Source: CAZSVI01 sp964610205
GTDB lineage: Bacteria > Bacillota > Clostridia > DSM-8532
Direction of reading: 5' to 3'
Length of the DNA: 29,737 nt
Assembly: GCA_964610205.1 (NCBI GenBank)
Contig: CAZSVI010000035.1
Coordinates: 1-29,737 of the forward strand
The position numbers and the translations under genes were made by a program. The notes beneath the pieces were generated by a model. That model was not told the origin of the DNA, ran no database searches, and worked only from the letters and a program-made list of their open reading frames with translations. Positions 9,217 to 16,756 of the stretch are shown piece after piece (the stretch's first letter is position 1; every line of letters begins with the position of its first letter).

Positions 9217-10101
9217 GTGCAATTTTTAATTATTACCGGTATGTCCGGCGCGGGTAAAAGCTTGTGTGTTAAATACTTTGAAGATATCGGCTTTTTTTGT
9301 GTGGATAATCTGCCGCCGTCTCTGATTCCAAAGTTTGCCGAAATGTGCCTTCAGGCGCAGAACAAAATGGAAAAGATTGCTCTTATTATGGATATCCGAG
9401 GAGGATCAATGTTTCTGGATTTATTTCCCGCCCTGGAATCTCTGGCGGCATACGGGATATCATATAAAATCCTGTTCCTGGATGCTCAGGATTCCATTCT
9501 GGTAAAACGCTTCAAGGAAACACGCAGGATGCATCCACTGTCTCCCGAAGGACGTATACAGGACGGTATTGAAGAAGAGCGGAAAATTCTTCAGCCGGTT
9601 AAGGAAAAGGCCAACTATATTATTGATACATCGGTATTAACACCCCGGCAGCTAAAACAGGAAATCCTGGATCTTTTTGTTCAGGGGAAACCGTTTTCCA
9701 GCCTTATCATAAGCGTGATATCCTTCGGATTCAAATATGGTGTTCCGATTGACTGTGATCTTGTTTTTGATGTCCGTTTCATTCCGAACCCTTTTTACAT
9801 TGATGAACTGAAGATGCTTACAGGAAATGATGAAGATGTCAGCGAATATGTTATAAACTTCCATGAAAGCCGTGCTTTTTTGACAAAACTGGCGGACATG
9901 CTTGATTTTTTGATTCCGAACTATGTAAAAGAAGGCAAGAACCAATTGGTTATAGGTATTGGCTGTACCGGAGGCAAGCACCGTTCAGTGACTATTGCCA
10001 ACCGCCTGTTTGAAATACTGAAGGCGAAAAACAGCAGTATTATTCTGGAACACAGGGACATTGAAAAAGATACCAGGAGAATGAAGAATGAAACCATTTA
10101 G
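9217..10101 (+). CDS. rapZ: RapZ/YvcJ nucleotide-binding protein
   Basis: A 294-residue P-loop protein of the RapZ (YvcJ) family. The E. coli member is an RNase adapter that guides cleavage of the GlmZ small RNA; the Firmicutes member binds and hydrolyses nucleotides, with a less clear role. Seen here are the Walker A motif GMSGAGKS (8-15), VDNLPPSL (about 29-36) and the C-terminal domain with GCTGGKHRSV (about 249-258). It starts with GTG at 9217, supported by GGGAGGA inside the end of murB. It overlaps the start of yvcK by 14 bases, so the two are probably translationally coupled. Confidence 0.95.
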   Translation: MQFLIITGMSGAGKSLCVKYFEDIGFFCVDNLPPSLIPKFAEMCLQAQNKMEKIALIMDIRGGSMFLDLFPALESLAAYGISYKILFLDAQDSILVKRFKETRRMHPLSPEGRIQDGIEEERKILQPVKEKANYIIDTSVLTPRQLKQEILDLFVQGKPFSSLIISVISFGFKYGVPIDCDLVFDVRFIPNPFYIDELKMLTGNDEDVSEYVINFHESRAFLTKLADMLDFLIPNYVKEGKNQLVIGIGCTGGKHRSVTIANRLFEILKAKNSSIILEHRDIEKDTRRMKNETI

Positions 10102-11350
10102 GTTGCTGGCCGCTACGTATAAATACCGCAAATGGCTGTCAAGCGGTTTGTTCGGTTTGCTTCTAATACTTTCGGGAGTCTTTGTATTTGTATACGGTTC
10201 TGATATAGAACTGTTTAGAATGATTACAGCCTTGGTTTTAAGCGGGGCTGGAATCATTTTATGCTTTTTGTGCTTCAGAAGAATAATCCTCGCGTTACTG
10301 CAATTAACAAAAAACAGGCAAGTACCGGTTCCGGGCAATATGCTGGATATCGGAAAGGAAATATATTACCGATCGCAATTAAGACAGGGTCCCCAGATAG
10401 CTGTTATCGGAGGCGGCACTGGTATATCCACTCTTCTCAGAGGATTGAAACAATTTACTTCAAACCTGTCTGCCGTTATAACGGCTGCCGATGACGGAGG
10501 AGGTTCGGGTATGCTCCGGAGGGAGTTGGGAATACTGCCCCCCGGGGACATCCGCAACTGTCTTCTTGCTCTGGCTGAAACCGAACCGCAAATGGAAAAG
10601 CTTTTGCGATACCGTTTCCAGGACGGGGAATTGAAGGGACAGTCTTTCGGAAACTTGTTTCTGGCAGCCATGACCGGCATCAGTGAAGATTTTGAAACTG
10701 CGGTACGGAATATGAGTGAGGTTCTTGCCGTAACTGGAATCGTAATGCCTGTAACTTCCGAGAACATCAATCTGATTGCCGAATTGGAGGATGGAACGCT
10801 TATAAAAGGGGAATCCCGTATTGGCGAACATCATACATTTCACCCGGGGCGCATAAAAAAACTGTATTTGGATAAAGATAATGTGAAGCCTCTGAAAAGT
10901 ACTCTGGCGGTTATTGGCAGAGCCGAAATTATTGTTCTTGGCCCCGGAAGCTTATACACCAGTATTATTCCAAATCTTCTTGTGGATGATGTGGTTGAGA
11001 GCATTAAAAACTCAAAGGCCGTAAGAATCTATGTGGCCAATATAATGACGCAACCCGGGGAAACGGAAGGATACAGTGTTTTTGATCACATCGAAGCCAT
11101 ATACAGGCATGTCGGGGCCGGAGGATTTATTGATTACTGCATTGTGAATATAAGCAAGGTTCCGGATGATATTTATAAAAGATACAAGGATGATGGCGCT
11201 GCGGCGGTGAAGGTTGACTCTTTGAAAATCAGAAAACTCGGAATAAAAATTGTGGAACGGGATTTGCTTCAAATTAATAAGGGCTATGTCAGGCATGACC
11301 CTTTGAAACTGGCAAATGCGGTTATGGATATTAGCAGGCAAAAGCTTTAG
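10088..11350 (+). CDS. yvcK: YvcK/CofD-like gluconeogenesis factor with N-terminal membrane anchor
   Basis: A 420-residue protein of the YvcK family, needed in B. subtilis for growth and normal cell shape on gluconeogenic carbon sources; it binds UDP-sugars. The conserved core begins at about residue 100 with IAVIGGGTGISTLLRGLK, then TAADDGGGSGMLRRELG and PPGDIRNCLLALA, and later VLGPGSLYTSIIPNLLV. Before the core are two strong hydrophobic segments (about 19-38 and 43-65) in a hairpin, so this copy is probably anchored in the membrane; B. subtilis YvcK lacks this region. It starts at ATG 10088 inside the end of rapZ. whiA, its usual next neighbour, is displaced here by a debranching enzyme gene. 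Confidence 0.95.
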   Translation: MKPFRLLAATYKYRKWLSSGLFGLLLILSGVFVFVYGSDIELFRMITALVLSGAGIILCFLCFRRIILALLQLTKNRQVPVPGNMLDIGKEIYYRSQLRQGPQIAVIGGGTGISTLLRGLKQFTSNLSAVITAADDGGGSGMLRRELGILPPGDIRNCLLALAETEPQMEKLLRYRFQDGELKGQSFGNLFLAAMTGISEDFETAVRNMSEVLAVTGIVMPVTSENINLIAELEDGTLIKGESRIGEHHTFHPGRIKKLYLDKDNVKPLKSTLAVIGRAEIIVLGPGSLYTSIIPNLLVDDVVESIKNSKAVRIYVANIMTQPGETEGYSVFDHIEAIYRHVGAGGFIDYCIVNISKVPDDIYKRYKDDGAAAVKVDSLKIRKLGIKIVERDLLQINKGYVRHDPLKLANAVMDISRQKL

Positions 11351-11381
11351 AGTTTTATTATATAAAGTTGATCTAAATATT

Positions 11382-11390
11382 TGTTACACT
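11382..11390 (+). promoter_or_regulatory. Candidate extended -10 promoter for the debranching enzyme gene
   Basis: TGTTACACT (11382-11390) is an extended -10 with hexamer TACACT. TTGATC at 11368-11373 lies too close to be an ideal -35. It is placed just before the repeated leader element at 11400. Confidence 0.35.
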
Positions 11391-11399
11391 ATGCCGAGC

Positions 11400-11451
11400 A
11401 AATAACAGATGGGGCAGGTGTTTTTGCGAAGGCAGGGTGTTACAAATTTGT
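11400..11451 (+). repeat. Leader element, copy A (dispersed repeat)
   Basis: This stretch matches the last 53 bases of the window (29685-29737) at about 41 of 53 positions with one gap. Shared blocks are AAATAACAGAT, GTGTTTTTGC, GGCAG and TGTTACA. AACA near the start can pair with TGTT near the end in both copies. Here it forms the 5' leader of the debranching enzyme gene, ending 24 bases before the ATG. Confidence 0.55.
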
Positions 11452-11475
11452 TCAACTTATTAGGAAGGATAGGCA

Positions 11476-13467
11476 ATGTTTTTCGGAAAGTCATATTGGA
11501 AATCTGAAAACCAGGGAATTCAGAAAGAATGGTTGTTATCCAACGGGATCGGCGGGTTTTCAAGCGGAACAATCATCGGTATGAACGCAAGGCGATATCA
11601 CGGCCTTCTGACAGCGTCGCTGCTGCCCCCCGCTGAAAGATATCTGATTCTGTCCCAGGTTAGTGAACATGTTGTTTTAAACGATGAGGAGTTTTTTCTT
11701 CATTCTTTTAAAACCCATGACTATACGGCCCATGGCGAGTATTATCTTGAAGCCTTTCATTATAATGCCGTACCCGAGTTTCATTACAGAATAGGCAAAA
11801 CGACAATTGTTAAAAAAATATGCCTGCGTTACCGGATGAATCAGGTTGCCGTAGTATATCATATTAAAAATGTTCATAACAAAGGGAATATAAAGTTAAT
11901 CCCACTCATTAATTTTCGGAATTATCATTATCTTTCCTTTCATCAATATATGACCTTTTCCGCCGATGCAGACGGGAGAAGAATAGAAATAACTCCTTTT
12001 AACATGGATAAAAAAATTCTTCTTGACTGTTCGGAAGGAACAGTGGTTTTAAAGAACCAGTGTTTTTTTTACAGCATGGATTACCCTTATGAGCGGGATA
12101 GAGGTTTAAACAGTATTGAGGATCATTATATACCGTGCTATTATGAGATTGAGCTTAAACCCGGTGAGGAAAAAACCATAACCTTTGTTTGCGGCATAGA
12201 TGAACCGATTGATAACCTGGATGGAGAAGCTGTTATAAAAAATGAAGAAAAAAGGCAGCAGTCGATTGTTGAGGGTTTTAATGAAGATCCTTTTATGAAG
12301 CAGCTCCTTCTGGCCGCAGACAAATTTATAGTTTTCAGGAAATCTACAAACGCGAAAACAATTATAGCCGGATATCCCTGGTTCACCGACTGGGGGCGCG
12401 ACACTATGATAGCATTGCCGGGCTTGACCCTTGCCGCCCGGAGATATGAAGATGCCAGGGATATTTTATACACCTTTGCCAGGTATGAAAAAAAAGGGCT
12501 ACTCCCCAATGTTTTTCCGGACGGAGAGGGAAATCCGGCATACAATACTGTGGATGCCGCGCTCTGGTATTTTGAAGCCGTCTATAAATATTACAAATAC
12601 TCCGGGGATTTGACCTTTATCAAAGAAAATATATTTCCCGTTCTGGTACGAATCATAGACGGTTACAAAAAGGGTACGGAGTTTTGCATAAATATGGATA
12701 AGGACGGTCTTATTACGGCAGGTAATGAGGACACTCAGCTGACATGGATGGACGCCAAGGCCGGAAACTGGGTGGTTACGCCGCGCCACGGAAAGGCTGT
12801 TGAAATTAATGCCCTCTGGTATAACGCATTGAGGGTTATATCAACCTTTCAGGAACTTATAAACGGTGTTGATGAAGAATACGGCAGCTTAGCCGAAAAG
12901 GCCGGGAAATCTTTTGTTGAAAAATTCTGGAATGAACATTCCAATTGTTTATATGATGTTGTAAACAAACAAGGGAAGGACGACAGGATACGTCCCAACC
13001 AGATTATTGCCGTCAGTCTGTCGTTTCCGGTGTTGGAGGGCAGCCTGGCAAAATATGTTGTGGATGCGGTTCATAGTGAATTGTATACGGCGCTTGGCCT
13101 CAGGACGTTAAGTCCCAGGGATTCGCAATACAGGGGTATTTATTCGGGCGATCAGTACGCGAGGGATGGTGCTTATCATCAGGGAACGGTATGGGCCTGG
13201 ATTCTGGGACAATTTATTACCGCGTATGCCAGAGTGTATCGCAATGATGAAAATCTTGTAAACATTCTGGAAGCTTTTTTTCTTCCGTTTCATGATCATC
13301 TGCGAGATGCCTGTATAGGCAGTATTTCAGAAATATTTGACGGAAATGAACCTTTGATTCCCTGCGGCTGTTTTGCTCAGGCATGGAGTGTTTCCGAAAT
13401 ACTGCGAGCCTACGCGGAGAATTACCTTCCTTTAATAAATAGTTATAATCCGGAAAATGGAGATTAG
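11476..13467 (+). CDS. Glycogen debranching enzyme, archaeal/bacterial single-chain type
   Basis: The 663-residue protein has the two-domain layout of amylo-alpha-1,6-glucosidases (GDE_N and GDE_C, glycoside hydrolase family 133 type). The N-terminal beta-rich domain opens with EWLLSNGIGGFSSGTIIGMN and RRYHGLL (about 14-43). The C-terminal helical barrel has WFTDWGRDTMIALPGL (about 300-315), TWMDAK and AVEINALWYNAL (about 417-445), and GSISEIFDGNEPLIPCGCFAQAWSVSE near the end. It removes alpha-1,6 branches from glycogen or limit dextrins. There is no signal peptide, so it acts in the cytoplasm. It sits between yvcK and whiA, which are normally adjacent, and has its own 125-base leader. AGGAAGGA precedes the ATG. 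Confidence 0.93.
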   Translation: MFFGKSYWKSENQGIQKEWLLSNGIGGFSSGTIIGMNARRYHGLLTASLLPPAERYLILSQVSEHVVLNDEEFFLHSFKTHDYTAHGEYYLEAFHYNAVPEFHYRIGKTTIVKKICLRYRMNQVAVVYHIKNVHNKGNIKLIPLINFRNYHYLSFHQYMTFSADADGRRIEITPFNMDKKILLDCSEGTVVLKNQCFFYSMDYPYERDRGLNSIEDHYIPCYYEIELKPGEEKTITFVCGIDEPIDNLDGEAVIKNEEKRQQSIVEGFNEDPFMKQLLLAADKFIVFRKSTNAKTIIAGYPWFTDWGRDTMIALPGLTLAARRYEDARDILYTFARYEKKGLLPNVFPDGEGNPAYNTVDAALWYFEAVYKYYKYSGDLTFIKENIFPVLVRIIDGYKKGTEFCINMDKDGLITAGNEDTQLTWMDAKAGNWVVTPRHGKAVEINALWYNALRVISTFQELINGVDEEYGSLAEKAGKSFVEKFWNEHSNCLYDVVNKQGKDDRIRPNQIIAVSLSFPVLEGSLAKYVVDAVHSELYTALGLRTLSPRDSQYRGIYSGDQYARDGAYHQGTVWAWILGQFITAYARVYRNDENLVNILEAFFLPFHDHLRDACIGSISEIFDGNEPLIPCGCFAQAWSVSEILRAYAENYLPLINSYNPENGD

Positions 13468-13537
13468 AAACTGGAAACTGGAAACTATATATGCCGAACT
13501 GAATTTTAGTGTCATTCTGAGCGAAGTGAAGAATCTT
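13467..13537 (+). repeat. Tandem GAAACTG repeat and GTCATTCTGAGCGAAG-type element
   Basis: Right after the debranching enzyme stop are nearly three tandem copies of GAAACTG (13467-13486). At 13511-13537 lies GTCATTCTGAGCGAAGTGAA followed by GAATCTT. From memory, sequences like GTCATTCTGAGCGAAGCGAAG recur as short intergenic repeats in many unrelated genomes. ATTCT and AGAAT can form a short hairpin. No gene is present in 13468-13582. Confidence 0.5.
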
Positions 13538-13582
13538 TTATTCTGTTCAACTTATATAGAAACCGGAACATAGAGGTGTGAT

Positions 13583-14536
13583 ATGTCTTTTTCTTCAACA
13601 ATCAAGGACGAGTTGAGCCGCATTCAAAATGAAAAATCTTGCTGCAGGTATTCGGAAATTGCCGGAATACTGCGGACAGGCCTTATGCTTCGCGATTTCC
13701 GCGGTGAAAAAACCCTTTTGTTTATTACCGAGCATGCTCCGCTGTCCAGGTTTATTTATTCGCATATAAAGGAAATTTTCAGGGAAGGCCCGGAGATCCA
13801 TGGTGAAAAAACCGCGAGATTTAAAAAACATGTTGTATACCGTTTGGATTTCATGAAAATACAGAAGCGTATCGGTAGTGATAATATTTTCAAGACAATT
13901 GGAATTCATATAAATCCGGCTGAAGGAAAAATCGAATACAGCGATTATTTAATGGAAGACAGGTGCTGTATTCGTGCTTATTTACGGGGAGGGTTTCTTG
14001 CGGCAGGCTCCATAACCAGCCCGGACAAATCCTATCATCTTGAAATGTCGTTTTCAGGTAAACACATTGCAGTCGAATACATGCGCCATATGGAGGGTTT
14101 TGAACTAAAACCCAGGCATATTACGCGGAAGGGTTATGAAATAGTTTATATGAAGGAAGGACAGGATATTGTTGATTTTTTGAATGTGATTGGAGCACAC
14201 CATGCCTTAATGGAGATGGAAAATGTCCGGATTCTGAAGGATATGAGAAACCAGGTAAACCGTATTGTAAACTGTGAGACGGCAAATCTTGAGAAAACAG
14301 TGAATGCGTCGATAAAACAGGTAGAGTATATCCAATACATAGAGAATACTTTAGGGCTGGAGAATCTGCCGGTGGGCCTTAAGGAAATTGCACGCTTAAG
14401 GCTGGAGCATTCCGAGGTCAGTTTTTCTGAGCTTGGGAAAATGCTATCACCGCCGCTCAGCAAATCAGGTGTTAACCACCGCCTCAGAAAAATCGAAAAA
14501 ATTGCTGCGGACAGGATGGAAAAAGAAAAGCTCTGA
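13583..14536 (+). CDS. whiA: DNA-binding protein WhiA
   Basis: A 317-residue WhiA, a DNA-binding protein. In Streptomyces it drives sporulation septation genes; in B. subtilis it affects cell division and chromosome segregation. The N-terminal two thirds (about 1-210) match the degenerate LAGLIDADG homing-endonuclease-like fold: CRYSEIAGILRTGL, then CCIRAYLRGGFLAAGSITSP at about residues 130-150, then YHLEMSF. The C-terminal helix-turn-helix has LKEIARLRLEHSEVSFSELG and LSKSGVNHRLRKI (about 261-306). GAGGTG precedes the ATG. The gene is followed after 6 bases by a sigma-H-like promoter for spoIIA, so the early sporulation operon directly abuts the whiA cluster. Confidence 0.96.
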   Translation: MSFSSTIKDELSRIQNEKSCCRYSEIAGILRTGLMLRDFRGEKTLLFITEHAPLSRFIYSHIKEIFREGPEIHGEKTARFKKHVVYRLDFMKIQKRIGSDNIFKTIGIHINPAEGKIEYSDYLMEDRCCIRAYLRGGFLAAGSITSPDKSYHLEMSFSGKHIAVEYMRHMEGFELKPRHITRKGYEIVYMKEGQDIVDFLNVIGAHHALMEMENVRILKDMRNQVNRIVNCETANLEKTVNASIKQVEYIQYIENTLGLENLPVGLKEIARLRLEHSEVSFSELGKMLSPPLSKSGVNHRLRKIEKIAADRMEKEKL

Positions 14537-14542
14537 TCTTTA

Positions 14543-14571
14543 CAAGGATTTTTCCGGGAAATGTAGAATAT
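14543..14571 (+). promoter_or_regulatory. Sigma-H-type promoter for the spoIIA operon
   Basis: The B. subtilis sigma-H consensus is RNAGGAWWW, 11-12 bases, RNNGAATWW. Here CAAGGATTT (14543-14551) differs only at the first R, the spacer is 11 bases, and GTAGAATAT (14563-14571) fits fully. It is directly after the whiA stop and about 110 bases before spoIIAA. The B. subtilis spoIIA operon is also read by sigma-H with Spo0A. No clear Spo0A box (TGNCGAA) was seen nearby. Confidence 0.65.
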
Positions 14572-14679
14572 ATATTATAATATTACTGACTATTTACCAG
14601 TATATCGGTTTATGGAATGCAAATTCCCTTAAAACTGTGGTTTCGGTATTTTTATAATACAGATCACAAGAATGGAGTG

Positions 14680-14991
14680 ATGTTGGTGGAGATATCTTTA
14701 AAGCGAGAGGGTCAGGTCCTAACTGTTTTCCTGTCGGGGGAACTGGATCATCATACCGTATCAAAAGTTAAGGAAACCGTAGATACGCAGCTTACTGTTT
14801 TACCTGTAAGGCTTCTGGTATTGGATATGGCCGGAATCACTTTTATGGACAGTTCCGGTATCGGCCTTATTGTCGGAAGGTATAACCGGATTAGTAATCT
14901 GGGTGGAAAAATGAAAATAACAAACCCTAATGATACCCTGTTGAAAATACTTAAAATGTCGGGGATTGGTCAATTGATGAAAATAGGATAG
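14680..14991 (+). CDS. spoIIAA: Anti-sigma F factor antagonist
   Basis: A STAS-domain protein of 103 residues. Unphosphorylated, it binds SpoIIAB and releases sigma-F in the forespore; SpoIIAB phosphorylates it and SpoIIE dephosphorylates it. SGELDHHTVSKVKE (about 19-32) and FMDSSGIGLIVGRYN (about 55-69) are diagnostic. With the ATG at 14680, the phosphorylated serine falls at S58, as in B. subtilis. GGAG at 14674-14677 is only 2 bases before this ATG and is better spaced for the in-frame GTG at 14686, so the true start may be two codons later. The C-terminus is about a dozen residues shorter than the B. subtilis protein. spoIIAB follows after 62 bases. Confidence 0.94.
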   Translation: MLVEISLKREGQVLTVFLSGELDHHTVSKVKETVDTQLTVLPVRLLVLDMAGITFMDSSGIGLIVGRYNRISNLGGKMKITNPNDTLLKILKMSGIGQLMKIG

Positions 14992-15053
14992 CAGTAAACT
15001 TAAATAATAGGAAAACCTGATTGTCCGTATTTAGAGTATTGTGAGGTAATAGT

Positions 15054-15500
15054 ATGCAACCGATTAATAGAATGAAAATTGAATTTGACAGCAAATCGGC
15101 AAATGAAGCTTTTGCCAGAGTAGTTGTGGCGGCATTTGCGGCACAGTTGGATCCAACGCTGGAAGAACTGGCAGACCTTAAAACAGCGGTATCTGAAGCT
15201 GTAACCAATGCCATTATACACGGTTATGAGCAGAAGACGGGAACAATTTATATGGAGTCTGCCCTTTATCCGGACAGTATTGAAGTATCCGTTCAGGATT
15301 ATGGAGTCGGCATAGAGGATATTGAAAAGGCTAAAGTTCCAACATTTACGTCGAAACCGGAACTGGAGAGATCGGGGATGGGATTTTGCGTAATGGAGAG
15401 CTTTATGGACAGCTTGTTTATTGAATCAGCCCCGGGAAAAGGCACAAAAATTACCATGACAAAGAAGTTTAAATTAACGCGTTGTACTTGTAGTCTGTAA
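15054..15500 (+). CDS. spoIIAB: Anti-sigma F factor, serine kinase
   Basis: A 148-residue GHKL-fold ATPase that holds sigma-F inactive and phosphorylates SpoIIAA. The sequence follows the B. subtilis protein closely. FARVVVAAFAAQLDPTLEEL is near the N-terminus. SEAVTNAIIHGYE is the N-box with the magnesium-binding Asn, DYGVGIEDIEKA is the G1 box, and TSKPELERSGMGFCVMESFM covers the ATP lid and G2 box. GAGGT precedes the ATG. The length and both ends are normal. In B. subtilis the sigma-F gene follows almost directly; here 213 non-coding bases intervene. Confidence 0.97.
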   Translation: MQPINRMKIEFDSKSANEAFARVVVAAFAAQLDPTLEELADLKTAVSEAVTNAIIHGYEQKTGTIYMESALYPDSIEVSVQDYGVGIEDIEKAKVPTFTSKPELERSGMGFCVMESFMDSLFIESAPGKGTKITMTKKFKLTRCTCSL

Positions 15501-15713
15501 CTGGCAGCCTTTAGGGTATCAAGCCGCATATTTTCCGCATTGCCGTCAATAGAAATACGACAGTATTCTTCAATCCTTCGCCTTGCACTGCGAAAAAGTC
15601 TGCGGCAAATCATCCCTGAATTTCACGGGTTATAGGCACAAGTTGAAAAGAGAAGCCAAATTATTTTCTTTCCGGCATCTTTCACAACACTTGGCTGATG
15701 AATCCCTTATTCA
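15501..15713. other. Unexplained 213-base gap inside the spoIIA operon
   Basis: No open frame with a start and ribosome site covers this stretch on either strand. It is richer in C and G than the neighbouring spacers. TTCGC (15576-15580) and GCGAA (15589-15593) can form a short hairpin. It may be an inserted repeat or small relic. I could not identify a promoter or terminator with confidence. Confidence 0.45.
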
Positions 15714-15737
15714 ATGAAAAGACAGGAGTTTTATCTT

Positions 15738-16490
15738 GTGAATGATAATATGATGGAATCCAAATGTATCGATGAGAGAACCCTGCGTTTGATAAATCAG
15801 GCGCAGAAAGGGGATTCTGAAGCACAAAACGAAATGGTTAGAGAAAACATCGGGCTTGTGTGGAGTATTGTGAAGCGTTTTAAAGGACGTGATGTGGAAA
15901 CCGATGATTTGTTTCAAATTGGATGTATTGGGCTGATTAAGGCAATTAAAAAATTCGATCAGGGTTTTGAAGTTCGCTTCTCAACCTATGCCGTACCGAT
16001 GATTATGGGCGAAATTAAGCGTTTTCTCAGGGATGACGGTGCTGTCAAGGTAAGCAGGGCATTAAAGGAGCTTGGGCAGAAGGCACGTATACTCCAGGAG
16101 GCGATTGAAAAGGAAAGTGGTCAGGTACCTGCTGTAAATGAACTTGCGGAAAAGCTTAATGTGGAACCGGAAGAACTGGTACAGGCTCTGGAAGCCGGAT
16201 ATCAGCCGGAATCACTGTACAGAACAATTGGGGATAATGAGAGTAATCCCATATATCTGATTGACAGGCTGAAATCGGACGAGGAACTTAAGGAGTCGGT
16301 TATTCTGGAACGATTGGCACTCAGTAATGCCCTGCAGCATCTGGACAGCCGGTCCAGAGAGATCATATTCTTAAGATATTTTAAAGAGGAAACACAGCAG
16401 TCGGTGGCGGATAAAATGGGGATATCCCAGGTACAGGTATCCAGGCTTGAAAAAAGAATTATGGAGGAACTAAGAAACATGTTTGTATAG
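15738..16490 (+). CDS. sigF: RNA polymerase sporulation sigma factor F
   Basis: Forespore-specific sigma-70 family factor, the first compartment-specific regulator of sporulation, held by SpoIIAB until septation. The regions are in order. Region 2 has ENIGLVWSIVKRF, DLFQIGCIGLIKAIKKFD and FSTYAVPMIMGEIKRFLRDDG. Region 3 has VSRALKELGQKA and VNELAEKLNVEPEEL. Region 4 has LDSRSREIIFLRYFKEETQQ and a helix-turn-helix ending VADKMGISQVQVSRLEKRI. The GTG at 15738 is chosen because ACAGGAG lies 9 bases before it; the upstream in-frame ATG at 15714 has no ribosome site. This gives 250 residues, close to the usual 255. The next gene downstream is the interrupted amidase. Confidence 0.96.
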   Translation: MNDNMMESKCIDERTLRLINQAQKGDSEAQNEMVRENIGLVWSIVKRFKGRDVETDDLFQIGCIGLIKAIKKFDQGFEVRFSTYAVPMIMGEIKRFLRDDGAVKVSRALKELGQKARILQEAIEKESGQVPAVNELAEKLNVEPEELVQALEAGYQPESLYRTIGDNESNPIYLIDRLKSDEELKESVILERLALSNALQHLDSRSREIIFLRYFKEETQQSVADKMGISQVQVSRLEKRIMEELRNMFV

Positions 16491-16557
16491 AGAGAGAACA
16501 AAAATTTTTTATATTCATAGAATGAATTATCAGAAAATAATATTCTAGGGTATTACT

Positions 16558-16683
16558 ATGAAAACTCAAACGTATGATCGGGAAAAAGCTCTTTTATACG
16601 CCCATGAATGGGCTTTCGGAAGGAATCCCTCATATCTTGATTTCAGTAACCTTGGAGGCGACTGTACCAATGTGGTCTCCTAA
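16558..16683 (+). pseudogene. 5' part of a split Amidase_6-type gene
   Basis: The ATG at 16558 opens a frame reading MKTQTYDREKALLYAHEWAF, then GRNPSYLDFSNLGGDCTN. It leaves the homologous region after N38 (base 16671) and stops at TAA 16681 inside the inserted element. Y-D-R-x-x-A-x-x-Y-A followed by N-P-x-Y-x-x-F and GGDCTN is the start of the putative amidase domain (Amidase_6), a papain-like fold in which the Cys of DCTN is the likely nucleophile. The remainder is at 21200-21580. The gene lies 67 bases after sigF on the same strand. In its present state only a 41-residue peptide can be made. Confidence 0.85.
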
Positions 16684-16695
16684 ATAAGCCCATAA
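16666..16695 (+). repeat. Left end of the inserted element (attL): direct repeat and inverted end
   Basis: ACCAAT (16666-16671) is repeated at the right junction (21194-21199). Inside it, GTGGTCTCCTAAA (16672-16684) is the exact complement of the right inner end, and AGCCCA (16687-16692) continues the match after two mismatches. The arrangement fits attP half-sites of a serine recombinase flanking a short crossover core. Confidence 0.75.
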
Positions 16696-16756
16696 GCAAA
16701 AAGGCGTATCTGACGACAGTATAGCTCTGAGCCAGGTTAAATGCAAGTCAATGATT

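Noticed and set aside
15299..15613. Minus-strand frame over the end of spoIIAB and the following gap
   Set aside because: The part over spoIIAB is antisense to a certain gene, and no ribosome site precedes its ATG. The gap part alone is too short to judge.
16495..16557. Forespore-type (sigma-F/G) promoter before the split amidase gene
   Set aside because: TCATA and GAAAATAATA resemble the two boxes, but the spacer is 13 instead of about 15 and the stretch is so AT-rich that chance matches are expected.
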